A stretch of 64,000 bases of DNA from contig NZ_CP032345.1 of assembly GCF_005222205.1 (NCBI RefSeq), positions 1,057,001 through 1,121,000 on the forward strand, in the 5' to 3' direction. A program made the translations under genes and the position numbers. The notes under the pieces were generated by a model. It was not told where the DNA came from and did not search any database. It saw nothing but the letters and a program-made list of their open reading frames with translations. Numbering within the stretch: the stretch's first letter is position 1; each line of letters starts with the position of its first letter. The DNA comes from Azospirillum brasilense. GTDB taxonomy: Bacteria; Pseudomonadota; Alphaproteobacteria; Azospirillales; Azospirillaceae. Of the stretch, positions 38,104 to 51,153 are shown one piece after another.

Positions 38104-38517
38104 TCAGTGCGTGGTCGCGCCGGTCGCGTCGAGCTTGGCGCGGGCAATGGCGATCTTCGCCTCCACGCGGGCCTTCTCGTCGTCGGACTTGGCGTCCTCC
38201 AGATCCTCGCCCAGGTCGCGGATCTGCTGCTCGACCTTGGCGCGGTCGATCTCGGCGACCGCGATGGCCTCCTCGGCCAGGACGGTGCAGCGGGTCTCGG
38301 TCACCTCGGCGAAGCCGCCGGCGACGAACACCCGGTCGACCACGCGGTCGGCCTCGTAGACGTCGATCACGCCCGGACGGACGGTCGAAATCATCGGCGA
38401 GTGGCCGGCGAGGACGCCGAAGTCACCTTCCGAACCCGGCACCACGACCATGTCGACGGGCTGCGAGGTCAGCAGCTTCTCCGGAGAGACCAGCTCGAAT
38501 TCGACTTTATCGGCCAT
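38104..38517 (-). CDS. atpC: F1-ATP synthase epsilon subunit
   Basis: The epsilon subunit is part of the rotor stalk and can inhibit ATP hydrolysis. The 137-residue protein has the N-terminal beta-sandwich (FELVSPEKLLTSQPVDMVVV, GDFGVLAGHSP) and a C-terminal helical segment of moderate length ending ATTH. It is the last gene of the F1 cluster, separated from atpD by 90 bases that contain a palindromic repeat. The membrane (Fo) genes are absent here, as is usual in alphaproteobacteria. Confidence 0.96.
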   Translation of the reverse strand: MADKVEFELVSPEKLLTSQPVDMVVVPGSEGDFGVLAGHSPMISTVRPGVIDVYEADRVVDRVFVAGGFAEVTETRCTVLAEEAIAVAEIDRAKVEQQIRDLGEDLEDAKSDDEKARVEAKIAIARAKLDATGATTH

Positions 38518-38542
38518 GGGTTTCCTGGTGCCTCTTCATAAG

Positions 38543-38576
38543 AACCCCCTCCCCCGCGCGGGCGGAGGAGAGGGTT
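38543..38576. repeat. Short palindromic intergenic repeat in the atpD-atpC gap
   Basis: An imperfect inverted repeat from AACCCCCTCCCCC to GGAGGAGAGGGTT lies in the atpD-atpC intergenic gap. It shares the GAGAGGGTT core with the repeats at 29 kb and 49 kb. In the atp transcript it would fold into a hairpin and could affect the atpC level or mRNA stability. Confidence 0.75.
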
Positions 38577-38607
38577 AGCCTCGTTACCGAACCTCAGCCG
38601 ACCCTGA

Positions 38608-40116
<1,509 letters not shown>

Positions 40117-41007
40117 TTAAACCGCCTCGGCGCCGGAGATGATTTCGATCAGCTCCTTGGTGATGTAGGCCTGGCGCGTGCGGTTGTAGGTGATCGTCAG
40201 CTTGTTGATCATGTCGCCGGCGTTGCGCGTCGCGTTGTCCATCGCGGTCATGCGGGCGCCCTGTTCGGACGCGGCGCTTTCCAGGAGGGCGCGATAGACC
40301 TGGATCGACAGGTTGCGCGGCAACAGCTCGGCGAGGATCTGCTCCTCGTCGGGCTCGAACTCGTAGATCGCCTTGACCTCGGCGCCGGCGGCTTCCTCTT
40401 CCGCCTGCGCCTCGACGGCGAAGGGAACGAGCTGCTGGACGGTCACGATCTGGGAGATCGCCGACTTGAACTTGTTGAAGATCACCGAGCAGACGTCGAA
40501 CTCGCCCGCGTCGTACATCGCCAGAACCTTCTGCGCGACGACATCGGCGTCGGCGAAGGACAGCTTGCGGCGGCCCACGTCCTCGTAGGTCTCGACGATC
40601 AGCGAGCCGAACTCGCGGCGCAGCTGGTCGCGGGCCTTGCGGCCGACGGTGAGCAGCTTGACCGTCTTGCCTTCCGACTGGAGGCGCTGGATCTGGCGGC
40701 GGGACTCACGGACGATGGCGCCGTTGAAGGCGCCGCACAGGCCACGGTCGGAGCTGATGATGACGAGGAGGTGCACCTGATCGGAACCGGTGCCGGTCAT
40801 CAGCTTCGGGCCGTTGCCCGAGTCCTGCACGTTGGCCGCGAGAGAGGCCAGCATGCGGCCCATGCGCTCGGCGTAGGGACGACCGGCTTCCGCCTGCTCC
40901 TGCGCACGGCGGAGCTTGGAGGCGGCGACCATCTTCATCGCCGAGGTGATCTTCCGCGTCGATTGGACGCTGGCGATCCGGTTCTTTAGGTCCTTGAGGT
41001 TAGGCAT
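40117..41007 (-). CDS. atpG: F1-ATP synthase gamma subunit
   Basis: The gamma subunit is the central rotor shaft. The 296-residue protein starts [20 protein letters not shown] and ends [15 protein letters not shown], the two coiled-coil helices that turn inside the alpha-beta ring. [11 protein letters not shown] lies in the globular part. It has no insertion of the redox-regulated kind seen in chloroplasts. It sits 72 bases after atpA and 69 bases before atpD. Confidence 0.98.
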   Translation of the reverse strand: MPNLKDLKNRIASVQSTRKITSAMKMVAASKLRRAQEQAEAGRPYAERMGRMLASLAANVQDSGNGPKLMTGTGSDQVHLLVIISSDRGLCGAFNGAIVRESRRQIQRLQSEGKTVKLLTVGRKARDQLRREFGSLIVETYEDVGRRKLSFADADVVAQKVLAMYDAGEFDVCSVIFNKFKSAISQIVTVQQLVPFAVEAQAEEEAAGAEVKAIYEFEPDEEQILAELLPRNLSIQVYRALLESAASEQGARMTAMDNATRNAGDMINKLTITYNRTRQAYITKELIEIISGAEAV

Positions 41008-41079
41008 GCCGGCCCTTCATTCCGCTCGGGGTCGTTCGGGTTGACGGACGGGGCGCAGGAACTGCGCCCCCGCCGTCGA

Positions 41080-42608
<1,529 letters not shown>

Positions 42609-42609
<1 letters not shown>

Positions 42610-43178
42610 CAGACTGATCCCCCTGAGGCCTTCATGGCGAGTTGCAATTTGTTCAGCTTCGTGCGCACCGAGGTGTCGACCATGCGCGAGCCGAACTTAA
42701 CGATCATGCCCCCGATCAGCGCGGGATCGACCGAGGTGTTGACCAACACCTTGGAGCCGATCGACGCCTTCAGCGTGTCGGTGACCGCGGCCAGCTGAGC
42801 GTCGCTCAGCGGCTGGGCGGAGGTGACCTGGGCGGTCACTTCGCCGCGACGGCGGGCCAGTTCGGCGAGATAGCCTTCGATCATGCCTTCCAGCGCGAAC
42901 AGGCGGCGGTTCTTGGCCACCAGCCCGATGAAGCGCTTGGTCAGATCGGACACTTCGGCGCGGTCCAGAACCGCGGCCATCGCCCGGCCTTGGTCGGCGC
43001 GGCTGATCACGGGACTGCGGACGAGGCGGCGAAGGTCGGCGCTCTCAGCCAGGATTTGCTTCAGCGCGACCAGATCGCTCGCGACCTGATCCAACGCTTT
43101 GTTCTCGTCCGCAAGCTCGAACAGCGCGATGGAGTAGCGCGTAGCGAGTTCGGAAACGCCTGTACCTTCGATTGCCAC
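42609..43178 (-). CDS. atpH: F1-ATP synthase delta subunit
   Basis: The delta subunit joins the F1 head to the peripheral stalk. The 189-residue protein has the N-terminal helical bundle ([16 protein letters not shown]) and the C-terminal [26 protein letters not shown] motif typical of OSCP/delta. The GTG start at 43178 has GAGGGA a few bases upstream. It is the first gene of the atpHAGDC operon, and a promoter candidate lies about 100 bases before it. Confidence 0.95.
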
Positions 43179-43591
43179 CTGATCCCTCGAATTGAGTTCG
43201 GTAGACGGTGAATTTTCAGGGCCTTAAATAGGGCAAAACCCACATCGCGGCGGCCCAGCCCGCGAAAGCGAGCGGTCCAATATCACAGGATTAGGCCCTG
43301 CGCAACGGGGTCTGGACAATTTGCACGCGGCTTGCGTGCGGCGTTTTGCGCCCCTGCGGGGTGGGGTCCGTTCTTGGCGGCGGGCACTGGAAATGGGCAT
43401 ACCACTTCACAACCGCAGCGGATCACCTTGGCATCTGAAGGACCTGCCCTCGCCCGGGCCGGCTTTTCCGGCCCCGTTCCGCGGCGGTCCAGAGACCAGA
43501 CTGTGACCTAACGCCCCACTTAACACCCGTTTAACCATTCACGCGCAGGGTCGTCCCACAGCCCGTCTGACAGGACAAACCCAGGCCAATC
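43179..43591. promoter_or_regulatory. Divergent intergenic region upstream of atpH with candidate promoter and inverted repeats
   Basis: These 413 bases hold no supported gene. A reverse-strand sigma-70-like pair TTGCGC (43300-43305) and TATTGG (43277-43282), 17 bases apart, could drive the atp operon with a leader of about 95 bases. From 43323 to 43474 there are three hairpin-forming inverted repeats: GCACGC/GCGTGC at 43323-43339, CCCC/GGGG at 43351-43361 and GGGCCGG/CCGGCCC at 43456-43474. These could belong to an untranslated leader or a small RNA, which sequence alone cannot decide. Confidence 0.45.
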
Positions 43592-43915
43592 ATGACCGTC
43601 GTCGCCTTCTCCTGCGCCCGCTTCACCCCCGCCGACCTCAACGAGTTCGAGGCGGTGGCCGAACCGAAGCTGCGCCTTGGCCATTGGGCCGGGGTCATCC
43701 GCGAAACGGGCCGGGAGCATGACCGGCTCCTCGTTCTCCTGCCCGGCGTGGACCGTCCCGTCTTCCGGTTCGAGCGCGACGGGCGCGGGCGCTACAGCCT
43801 GTCCTTCAACGACCGCTCCGGCTGGTACGGCATCGGCTCGGGAGGCAGCGCGTCCGAATGCCTGTCGATCTGGCGCCCCCGCCCGCGGGCCGACCGGTCC
43901 GTCTCGGTGCTCTGA
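43592..43915 (+). CDS. Hypothetical protein of 107 residues
   Basis: The product was not recognised. It starts MTVVAFSCARFTPADLNEF and appears to be a small beta-rich domain with strands such as RLLVLLPGVDRPVFRF and RYSLSFNDRSGWYG, ending in an Arg/Pro-rich tail. No signal peptide or membrane segment is seen. The third-position GC pattern fits coding. The Shine-Dalgarno is weak (CCAGG). It lies alone between the atp promoter region and the convergent Cache gene. Confidence 0.65.
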   Translation: MTVVAFSCARFTPADLNEFEAVAEPKLRLGHWAGVIRETGREHDRLLVLLPGVDRPVFRFERDGRGRYSLSFNDRSGWYGIGSGGSASECLSIWRPRPRADRSVSVL

Positions 43916-43990
43916 GCGCCTTTTTCACCCTTCGGAAAAGTTCGAGTCGACCGCCCGCCGGCCTGCCGGATCGCCCGCCGGCGAAGCCGG

Positions 43991-44494
43991 TCAGCGGTAG
44001 ACGCCGACCGACAGCATGTAGGGCTCGCCGCCCAGGACGATGCGGCGCACGATCATCGTCTTCGGCGCGATCTGGCCGGACAGCGGGTCCGTCCATTTGT
44101 AGCTGACGGCGCCCGAATCCCGCTCCGCCACGATGTCCAGCGCCTCCTGGATGAAGGGCTTGCCGTCGACGTCCTTCAGGTCCTTGAGGTTCGCGCCGTT
44201 CAGCGACGGCGTCCAGCCGTGGGCCACCATCACGCCGTCACGGTCAATCAGCATCGGGTAGAGGTCGCGGTCAATCAGCGCGCCGTCCCGCTGGGCGAAG
44301 GCGTCCGGGGCGGCGTCCGCGCCATGCTGGCGCAGATAGCCGCTGGTCTTGTCGAGCAGCGCCTTGGCGTCCGATTCCGTCCCCCGGGTCTGGGCGGGCA
44401 CGCCCGCCGCCAGCGCGATGATCGCCAGCAGGGCGAGAACCGGAAGAACCGTCAGCAAGGTGGGGAGGTGGAAACGACCGCGCAGCCTGGACAT
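43991..44494 (-). CDS. Membrane-anchored single Cache-domain protein
   Basis: The 167-residue protein has one N-terminal hydrophobic helix (about residues 10-32) and then a small periplasmic domain with 'LYPMLIDRDGVMVAHGWTPSLNG', 'GKPFIQEALDIVAERDSG' and 'YMLSVGVYR'. This pattern matches the single Cache domain that senses ligands in many chemoreceptors, but there is no HAMP or signalling domain after it. It may be a ligand-binding accessory or a remnant of a larger receptor. The ATG at 44494 gives a normal signal anchor, while an earlier ATG at 44539 remains possible. Confidence 0.75.
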   Translation of the reverse strand: MSRLRGRFHLPTLLTVLPVLALLAIIALAAGVPAQTRGTESDAKALLDKTSGYLRQHGADAAPDAFAQRDGALIDRDLYPMLIDRDGVMVAHGWTPSLNGANLKDLKDVDGKPFIQEALDIVAERDSGAVSYKWTDPLSGQIAPKTMIVRRIVLGGEPYMLSVGVYR

Positions 44495-44653
44495 GAGATC
44501 GCTCGGCGAAAGATGACTTCCATACTCTGGTAATACCATGACCCGCCGGCCGCAACGGACCAAACGTCACAGGTGCCCTGCGGAGCGCGCAGAGACAATC
44601 GGTCGCAGCCCCCCTTTACAGGAGTCCGACGTTTCTTAGCGGTCGCCGCCGTT

Positions 44654-46906
44654 CTACAGGAAGCTGTAGGGATCCACGTCCACTTGCACGCGCACGTTGG
44701 GCGGAATGTCCACCTGTTCCAGCCACTGGGCGATCAAGGGTTGCACCTGAACGGTGCGCGGCGCCTTCAGCAGCAGGCGCCGCCGGTGACGCCCGCGCAA
44801 CAGGGCCAGCGGCGCCGGGGCCGGACCCAGAACGGCGACGGTGTCGCTGCGCGGCGCCGCGCGCCCCAGGGCGATGGACAGCTTCTCCACCGCCGCCGCG
44901 TCCTCCCCCGACACGATCAGGGCGGCCAGCCGTCCGAAGGGCGGCATCCCGGCCTCCAGCCGCATCTCCGCCTCCAGCTGGTAGAAGCCGTCGCGGTCCC
45001 CGGCGGCCAGTGCCTGCATCACCGGATGCTCGGGCATGTAGGTCTGCAGCATGACCCGGCCCGGCCGCTCGCCGCGCCCGGCGCGCCCGGCGACCTGATG
45101 GAGGAGCTGGTAGGTCCGCTCCCCCGCCCGCAAATCGCCGCCGGCCAGCCCGAGGTCGGCGTCCACCACCCCGACCAGGGTCAGCATGGGGAAATGGTGC
45201 CCCTTCGCCATCACCTGGGTGCCGATCAGGATGTCCAGCTCGTGGTCGGCGATGCGGCGGACCATCTCCTGGATGGCGCGGGGGCCGAACAGCGTGTCGG
45301 ACGCCATGATGGCGGCGCGGGCGTCGGGGAACAGCTCCGCCACCTCCTCGGCGATGCGCTCCACGCCCGGACCGCAGGCGGCCAGCGTCCCCTCCTCGCC
45401 GCATTCCGGGCAGGTCGGGGAGAGCGGCTGCGACAGGCCGCAATGGTGGCACTGGAGCTTGCGGGCCAGCCGGTGCTCGACCAGCCACGCCGTGCAGTTG
45501 GGGCATTGCAGCCGGTGGCCGCAGGCCCGGCACAGCGTCAGCGGGGCGTAGCCGCGGCGGTTGAGGAACAGCATCACCTGCTCCTTCTCCGCCAGCGTCT
45601 CCTCAATGGCCTTCTTCAGCGACGGGGCCAGCCAGTGGCGGGCCGGCGGCCGGTCCTTGCGCAGGTCCACCAACTCGACGTCGGGCAGCACGGCGCCGCC
45701 GTGGCGGCCCGGCAGCTCGATGCGGGCGTAGCGGTTGCTGTCGGCGTTGACCTTGGTCTCCAGCGACGGCGTGGCGGAGACCAGCACGGTGGGGATGCCG
45801 CCGAGATGCGCCCGGGCGACGGCCATGTCGCGGGCGTGGTAGATCGACCCCTCCTCCTGCTTGTAGGCGGAGTCATGCTCCTCGTCGATGATGATCACGC
45901 CGAGGTTCTTGTAGGGCAGGAACAGGGCGGAGCGGGCGCCGACCACCACCGGCACCTCGCCGTTGGCCACCGCCCTCCAGGTGTCGCGGCGCTGCGCCCC
46001 GGTCAGTTCGGAATGCCATTCCGCCGGCGGCGCGCCGAAGCGGCGGGCGAAGCGCTCCAGCCACTGCGCCGACAGGGCGATTTCCGGAAGCAGAACCAGC
46101 GCCTGCTTGCCCGCCTTGAGGGCGGCGGCGATGGCCTCGTAATAGACCTCCGTCTTGCCGGAGCCGGTCACCCCGTCGAGCAGCACGGTGGAATAGACGC
46201 CCGACTCCACGCGGGCGCGCAGGTCCGCCGCCGCGGCCTCCTGGTCGGGGGACAGGGTGGGGCCGGGACGGTGGCAGTCGGGCCGCCCGAGCTTGGTCGG
46301 CTGGAGCAGCACCGGCTCCAGCAGCCCGGCTTCGGCCAGCCCGCGCACCACGGTGACGCCGCAGCCGGCCTCCTCCGCCAGCTCCGCCGGGGTGCGCGGC
46401 GGGCTGTCCTCCAGCAGGGCGAGCACACGCCGCCGCGGGTCGGTCATCTTGAAGCCGGGGGGCGGCTCGGCGTCGGGCTTGCGCAGATAGGCGAGCGTCG
46501 CCTTCGCCGGCTCCAGCGCCGACGGCACGCTGATCGCCATGCGCAGCACATGGCCCGGCGGCGTCATGGTGTAGGCGGCGACCCACTCCACGAACTTGCG
46601 CTCGACCTCCGGCATTGGCGGAACGTCGAAGCGGCGGACCACCGGCTTCAGCCGGGCGGCCTCCACGACTCCGGCGCCGTCGCCCCACACCACCCCGAGC
46701 ACGCGGCGCGGCCCCAGCGGAACTTCCACATAGTCGCCGGGAACGAGGGTCATTCCGGCGGGCACGCGGTAGTCGTAGGCCTCGCGCAGCGGCAGGGGCA
46801 GCAGCACGCGGACGCGCGGGTCCGCGTCCGCCGGCACCGTGCCCGGCAGAAGGGCCTGCGCCGACGGTCCGGAAGCAGCCCCGGATCTGGCGGAATTTTC
46901 ACGCAT
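44654..46906 (-). CDS. priA: Primosomal protein N' (replication restart helicase)
   Basis: PriA restarts stalled replication forks by loading DnaB. The 750-residue protein has a DNA-binding N-terminal part, Walker [10 protein letters not shown] near residue 245, a D-E-E-H box near residue 340 and a zinc-binding insert with paired Cys motifs (CRACG, CPNC, CHHCG, CPECG). VSATPSLET and helicase motif VI region [12 protein letters not shown] are kept. The ATG at 46904-46906 is divergent from tal, with 88 bases between. A priA gene near atpH is common in alphaproteobacteria. Confidence 0.96.
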   Translation of the reverse strand: MRENSARSGAASGPSAQALLPGTVPADADPRVRVLLPLPLREAYDYRVPAGMTLVPGDYVEVPLGPRRVLGVVWGDGAGVVEAARLKPVVRRFDVPPMPEVERKFVEWVAAYTMTPPGHVLRMAISVPSALEPAKATLAYLRKPDAEPPPGFKMTDPRRRVLALLEDSPPRTPAELAEEAGCGVTVVRGLAEAGLLEPVLLQPTKLGRPDCHRPGPTLSPDQEAAAADLRARVESGVYSTVLLDGVTGSGKTEVYYEAIAAALKAGKQALVLLPEIALSAQWLERFARRFGAPPAEWHSELTGAQRRDTWRAVANGEVPVVVGARSALFLPYKNLGVIIIDEEHDSAYKQEEGSIYHARDMAVARAHLGGIPTVLVSATPSLETKVNADSNRYARIELPGRHGGAVLPDVELVDLRKDRPPARHWLAPSLKKAIEETLAEKEQVMLFLNRRGYAPLTLCRACGHRLQCPNCTAWLVEHRLARKLQCHHCGLSQPLSPTCPECGEEGTLAACGPGVERIAEEVAELFPDARAAIMASDTLFGPRAIQEMVRRIADHELDILIGTQVMAKGHHFPMLTLVGVVDADLGLAGGDLRAGERTYQLLHQVAGRAGRGERPGRVMLQTYMPEHPVMQALAAGDRDGFYQLEAEMRLEAGMPPFGRLAALIVSGEDAAAVEKLSIALGRAAPRSDTVAVLGPAPAPLALLRGRHRRRLLLKAPRTVQVQPLIAQWLEQVDIPPNVRVQVDVDPYSFL

Positions 46907-46994
46907 CGGCTATTGTGCCCCCTGGCCGCGACGCCGGGCAGCGAATCCCGGGAAACAGGGCACGGTCTTCCTCAGCAAGTATGGATTCCAGGTC

Positions 46995-47651
46995 ATGAAG
47001 TTCTTCGTTGACACCGCCGACATCGCCGAGATCCGCGATCTGGCCGACACCGGCCTGCTGGACGGTGTTACCACCAACCCCTCCCTCGTCGCCAAGACCG
47101 GTCGCAGCTTCCTCGACCTCGTGGCCGAAATTTGTGATGTGGTGGACGGCCCGGTCAGCGCCGAGGTGGCCTCCACCGACTTCGAGACCATGCTGGCGGA
47201 AGGGAAGAAGCTTGCCAAGATCGCCGACAACGTCACGGTCAAGGTTCCGCTGACCCCGGCCGGCCTGAAGACCTGCAAGGCGCTGTCCTCCGAAGGGACG
47301 ATGGTCAACGTCACGCTGTGCTTCTCCCCGGCCCAGGCGATCCTGGCCGCCAAGGCCGGCGCCAGCTTCGTGTCGCCCTTCGTCGGCCGCCTGGACGACA
47401 TCGGGCAGGACGGCATGGGCCTGATCGCCGACATCGTGGAGATTTACAGCAATTACGATTACTTCAAGACCGAGGTGCTGGTCGCCTCGATCCGCAACCC
47501 GATCCACATCGTCGACTCCGCCCGTCTGGGCGCCCACGTCGTCACCGCCCCGCCCTCGGTCCTGAAGCAGCTCTTCAACCATCCGCTGACCGACAAGGGC
47601 CTCGCCCAGTTCGTCGCCGATTGGCAGAAGACCGGCCAGTCCATCCTCTGA
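46995..47651 (+). CDS. tal: Transaldolase, small (FSA-like) type
   Basis: The 218-residue protein belongs to the short transaldolase family (TalC/fructose-6-phosphate aldolase-like). It starts [20 protein letters not shown], has TTNPSLVAK, the Schiff-base lysine K83 in NVTVKVPLT, and [11 protein letters not shown]. The enzyme works in the non-oxidative pentose phosphate pathway; whether it acts as transaldolase or aldolase cannot be told from sequence. It opens a tight forward set with the DUF484 gene and xerC. Confidence 0.94.
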   Translation: MKFFVDTADIAEIRDLADTGLLDGVTTNPSLVAKTGRSFLDLVAEICDVVDGPVSAEVASTDFETMLAEGKKLAKIADNVTVKVPLTPAGLKTCKALSSEGTMVNVTLCFSPAQAILAAKAGASFVSPFVGRLDDIGQDGMGLIADIVEIYSNYDYFKTEVLVASIRNPIHIVDSARLGAHVVTAPPSVLKQLFNHPLTDKGLAQFVADWQKTGQSIL

Positions 47652-47661
47652 GGACGGCGGC

Positions 47662-48375
47662 ATGGGCCGGGAACCGGGACACACCCCCCAGAGGAAGGAC
47701 GCGCCGACCGCCGAGGAGGTGCACGCCTACCTGCGGGACCATCCCGACTTCCTGGTCCATCACGGCGATCTGGTCCACCACCTGACCCCGCCGTCGCAGG
47801 ACCGCGGGCGCGGGGTGGTGGACCTGCAGGCCTACATGGTCGAGCGTCTGCGCGGCGAGGTCCGCCTGCTGAAGGACCAGCAGCGCGAGCTGATCGGCAC
47901 CTCGCGCGCCAACATGAACAGCCAGAACCGCATCCACGCCGCGGTGCTGTTCCTCCTCGACGCGCAGAGCTTCGAGCAGCTCATCCAGACCATCACCACC
48001 GATCTGGCGGTGCTGCTCGACCTGGACGTCGCCTGCCTGATCGTCGAATCGAACGGCCAGGACACCCCGCACGTCCAGACCTCCGGCGTCCGGGTGGTCG
48101 AGCCGGGGACCGTCGACCGCTGGCTGGGCAAGGCCGACGTGGCGCTGAACGCCGACATCCAGGGCGACCCGGAGCTGTACGGCCCCGGCGCCGGGCTGGT
48201 CCGGTCGGAGATCCTGATCCGCCTCCAGGTGTCCAGCGAGACGCCGGACGGCATGCTGGCCTTCGGCAGCCGCGAGCCGGACAGCTTCCACAGCGGCCAG
48301 GGGACGGAGCTGGTCGGTTTCCTCGCCCGCGTGGTCGAGCGGGTGATCCGCGGCTGGCTCGAACTGCCGGCCTGA
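47662..48375 (+). CDS. DUF484 family protein (GAF-like)
   Basis: The 237-residue protein shows the DUF484 pattern: an N-terminal VHAYLRDHPDFLVHHGDLV motif, a coiled segment (QAYMVERLRGEVRLLKDQQ) and a C-terminal GAF-like domain ending VVERVIRGWLELPA. Its molecular role is unknown, but DUF484 genes lie next to xerC across many proteobacteria, as here (13 bases apart). No membrane part is present. The family has been suspected to be linked to chromosome-dimer resolution, which remains an inference from synteny. Confidence 0.92.
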   Translation: MGREPGHTPQRKDAPTAEEVHAYLRDHPDFLVHHGDLVHHLTPPSQDRGRGVVDLQAYMVERLRGEVRLLKDQQRELIGTSRANMNSQNRIHAAVLFLLDAQSFEQLIQTITTDLAVLLDLDVACLIVESNGQDTPHVQTSGVRVVEPGTVDRWLGKADVALNADIQGDPELYGPGAGLVRSEILIRLQVSSETPDGMLAFGSREPDSFHSGQGTELVGFLARVVERVIRGWLELPA

Positions 48376-48388
48376 CCCCACAGAACGC

Positions 48389-49348
48389 ATGACCGGAAAA
48401 CAGAATCCCGTCCTCGGTTTCGCCGCCCAGCCCGACGTCCAGGACACGCTGGCGCATTGGCGGCGCTGGATGGAGAGCGAGCGCAACGTCTCGCCCCACA
48501 CCCTGACCGCCTACATCGGCGACGTCGCGACCTTCCTGGAGTTCATCACCGGCTATCAGGCGAAGCCGCCGTCGATGAACGACCTCGCCGCGCTGACCGT
48601 CACGGATTTCCGCTCCTGGCTGTCCCATCTCGCCATGAAGGGGATCGGCTCCAACAGCCGGTCGCGCGCCCTGTCCTCGGTGCGCAACCTGTTCCGCTGG
48701 ATGGACCGCGACGGGCGTTTGCACAACCCGGCGATCAACACCTTCTCCGGCCCGCGCATCAAGCGCCCGGCGCCCAAGCCGCTGACCGTGCTGGACGCCG
48801 ACCGCCTGCTGGAGGAGTCGGAGAAGGAGCCGGACGAGCCCTGGGTCGGCAAGCGCGACCGGGCCCTGTTCACGCTGCTCTACGGCTGCGGCCTGCGCAT
48901 CTCGGAGGCGTTGAACCTGACGCGCCGCGAGGCGCCGCTGGGCGAGACGCTGCGCGTCACCGGCAAGGGCAACAAGGAACGGATCGTCCCGGTGCTGCCG
49001 GCGGTGACCGAGGCGGTGCGGGCCTACATGGACGCCTGCCCCTACCGCCAGGGACCGGAGGCGCCGCTGTTCGTCGGGGTGCGCGGCGGGCAGCTCGCCC
49101 CGGCCATCGCGCAGCGGCGGATGCGCGACCTGCGCCGGCTGATGGGGTTGCCGGAAACCGCCACGCCGCACGCGCTACGGCACAGCTTCGCCACGCATCT
49201 GCTGGCGGACGGCGGGGATTTGCGGGCGATCCAGGATTTGCTCGGCCACGCCTCGCTGTCGACGACGCAGCGCTACACGGACGTGGAGAGCGAGCAGCTG
49301 ATGCAGGTGTACCGCTCGGCGCACCCGCGGGCGAAGAAGACGCCGTAA
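48389..49348 (+). CDS. xerC: Tyrosine recombinase XerC
   Basis: XerC acts with XerD at dif to resolve chromosome dimers. The 319-residue protein has a SAM-like N-terminal domain (residues 15-115) and a complete catalytic set: R170 (GLRISE), K193 (TGKGNK), H261 and R264 (HALRHSF), H287 (GHASLS) and Tyr296. The adjacent DUF484 gene supports XerC over XerD. A conserved short acidic loop replaces part of the fold near 145-152. The following 197-base gap holds palindromic repeats. Confidence 0.94.
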   Translation: MTGKQNPVLGFAAQPDVQDTLAHWRRWMESERNVSPHTLTAYIGDVATFLEFITGYQAKPPSMNDLAALTVTDFRSWLSHLAMKGIGSNSRSRALSSVRNLFRWMDRDGRLHNPAINTFSGPRIKRPAPKPLTVLDADRLLEESEKEPDEPWVGKRDRALFTLLYGCGLRISEALNLTRREAPLGETLRVTGKGNKERIVPVLPAVTEAVRAYMDACPYRQGPEAPLFVGVRGGQLAPAIAQRRMRDLRRLMGLPETATPHALRHSFATHLLADGGDLRAIQDLLGHASLSTTQRYTDVESEQLMQVYRSAHPRAKKTP

Positions 49349-49407
49349 AGTTCGGAGGGTGGGAGGTGCATTGCCCCCTCCCCGGCCAGAGCGACCGCAC
49401 TTGAAGT

Positions 49408-49527
49408 CCCCTCTCCCCTCTGGGGAGAGGGTTAGGGTGAGGGGGTTGCGCTTTTGCCGGACGCGCCGCCACGCACATCCCCCTCACCGGCCCTCCGGGC
49501 CACCCTCTCCCCAGAGGGGAGAGGGTT
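49408..49527. repeat. Paired inverted palindromic repeats (BIME-like) between xerC and lpdA
   Basis: Copy 1 (49408-49445) contains a CCCTCTCCCCTCTGGGGAGAGGG hairpin core and runs on into TTAGGGTGAGGGGG. After a spacer, copy 2 (49479-49527) carries the same modules in the opposite orientation: CCCCCTCACC, then a GGCC hairpin, then CCCTCTCCCCAGAGGGGAGAGGG. The two copies face each other as in bacterial interspersed mosaic elements. The region separates convergent genes and may end both transcripts. Confidence 0.9.
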
Positions 49528-49545
49528 TATGAGAGAAGACGCGCC

Positions 49546-50946
49546 TTAGATGTGCAGGGCGCGGCCGTCCACGGCGAGGGCGGCTTCCTTGGTCACTTCC
49601 GACAGGGTCGGGTGGGCGTGGCAGGTGCGGGCGATGTCCTCGGCGGACGCGCTGAACTCCATCGCCACGGCCAGCTCGCCGACCATCTCCGACACGTTCG
49701 GGCCGACCATGTGGACGCCCAGCACCTTGTCGGTGCGCGCGTCGGCCAGGATCTTCACGAAGCCGTCGGTCGTGCCGCTGGCGCGGGCGCGGCCGTTGGC
49801 GGTGAAGGGGAACTTGCCCGCCTTGAAGGCGACGCCGGCGGCCTTCAGCTCTTCCTCGGTCTTGCCGACCGCGGCCACTTCCGGCCAGGTGTAGACGACG
49901 CCGGGGACGAGGTCGTGGTTGACGTGGCCCGCCTGGCCGGCCAGCAGCTCGGCGAGAGCGACGCCCTCCTCCTCGGCCTTGTGGGCCAGCATCGGGCCTT
50001 CGACCACGTCGCCGATGGCGTAGATGCCCGGCACGTTGGTCTCGAAATGCTTGCCGATCTTCACGCGGCCGCGGTTGTCCATCTCCACGCCGACGGCGTC
50101 GAGGCCCAGGCCATTGGTGTAGGCGCGGCGCCCGATGGCGACCAGCACGACATCGGCCTCGACCTCCTCGGCGGTGCCGCCGGCGGCGGGCTCCACCGAC
50201 AGGGTGACGCCGGTGTTGGTGATCTTGGCGCCGGTGACCTTGGAGCCGAGCTTGAAGGTCATGCCCTGCTTGCCGAGGATGCGCTGCATCTGCTTGGACA
50301 CCTCGCCGTCCATGGTCGGCAGGATGCGGTCCAGGAACTCGACCACGGTGACCTGCGCGCCGAGGCGGCCCCAGACCGAGCCCAGCTCAAGGCCGATCAC
50401 GCCGCCGCCGATGACGACGAGGCGCTTCGGCACCTCCGGCAACTCCAGGGCGCCGGTGGAGGAGACGATCTTCTGCTCGTCGATCTCGATGCCCGGCAGC
50501 GGGGTGACTTCCGAACCGGTGGCGATGACGATGGCCTTCGACGCCGTGACGGTGCCGACGCCCTCGACCTCGACGGTGTTCGGGGCGGTGATGCGGCCCG
50601 CACCCCGCAGCCAAGCGATCTTGTTCTTCTTGAACAGGAACTCGATGCCGCCGGTGTTCTCTTTGACGACCTTGTCCTTGTGGGACAGCATGCCCGGCAG
50701 GTCCAGCTCGACGCCACCGACCTTGATGCCGAACTTGGCGAGGCCGTGCTTGGCCTCCTCATACTTCTCCGACGCGGCGAGCAGCGCCTTGGAGGGGATG
50801 CAGCCCACATTCAGGCAGGTGCCGCCCAGCGCGCTGCGCTTCTCGACGCAGGCGACCTTGAAACCGAGCTGCGCCGCACGGATCGCGCAGACATACCCGC
50901 CGGGACCGCCGCCGACCACGACGACGTCGAAAGTGCTTTCAGCCAT
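49546..50946 (-). CDS. lpdA: Dihydrolipoyl dehydrogenase (E3)
   Basis: E3 reoxidises the lipoyl groups of 2-oxoacid dehydrogenases and the glycine system with NAD+. The 466-residue protein has the FAD motif GGGPGG at 12-17, redox-active C44 and C49 in [13 protein letters not shown], a second nucleotide motif [10 protein letters not shown] and the interface HAHPTLSE with the catalytic His-Glu. The start at 50946 follows AAGGA. No E1 or E2 gene lies beside it, so it is a detached copy or serves the glycine cleavage or another complex. Confidence 0.96.
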   Translation of the reverse strand: MAESTFDVVVVGGGPGGYVCAIRAAQLGFKVACVEKRSALGGTCLNVGCIPSKALLAASEKYEEAKHGLAKFGIKVGGVELDLPGMLSHKDKVVKENTGGIEFLFKKNKIAWLRGAGRITAPNTVEVEGVGTVTASKAIVIATGSEVTPLPGIEIDEQKIVSSTGALELPEVPKRLVVIGGGVIGLELGSVWGRLGAQVTVVEFLDRILPTMDGEVSKQMQRILGKQGMTFKLGSKVTGAKITNTGVTLSVEPAAGGTAEEVEADVVLVAIGRRAYTNGLGLDAVGVEMDNRGRVKIGKHFETNVPGIYAIGDVVEGPMLAHKAEEEGVALAELLAGQAGHVNHDLVPGVVYTWPEVAAVGKTEEELKAAGVAFKAGKFPFTANGRARASGTTDGFVKILADARTDKVLGVHMVGPNVSEMVGELAVAMEFSASAEDIARTCHAHPTLSEVTKEAALAVDGRALHI

Positions 50947-51153
50947 TGGGGGCTTTCCTTCCGCCATTTTTGTGTTTGCCAAAAGCCTTCCCGTCCAGCG
51001 GGGAGGGCCGCGCGCCGATTTATGCCGCCGCTCAGGCCAACTGGCAACGGGACAGTTCGTCCGGGGGGAGGGATGCCGGGTTGAACGACCGGCATGGGAA
51101 CGACCGGAACCCATGCCGGAACGGGGGGAACCGGGGCGGGCGCCCCGGCCGCG

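Noticed and set aside
44573..47011. An 812-residue open frame on the + strand opposite priA
   Set aside because: The reverse strand carries PriA with Walker, DEEH and zinc motifs. The forward translation is Gln/His/Arg-rich and has no domain.
48389..49348. XerC as an integrase of a mobile element
   Set aside because: It has the size and motif set of housekeeping XerC, sits beside DUF484 in conserved synteny, and no att sites or phage genes are near.
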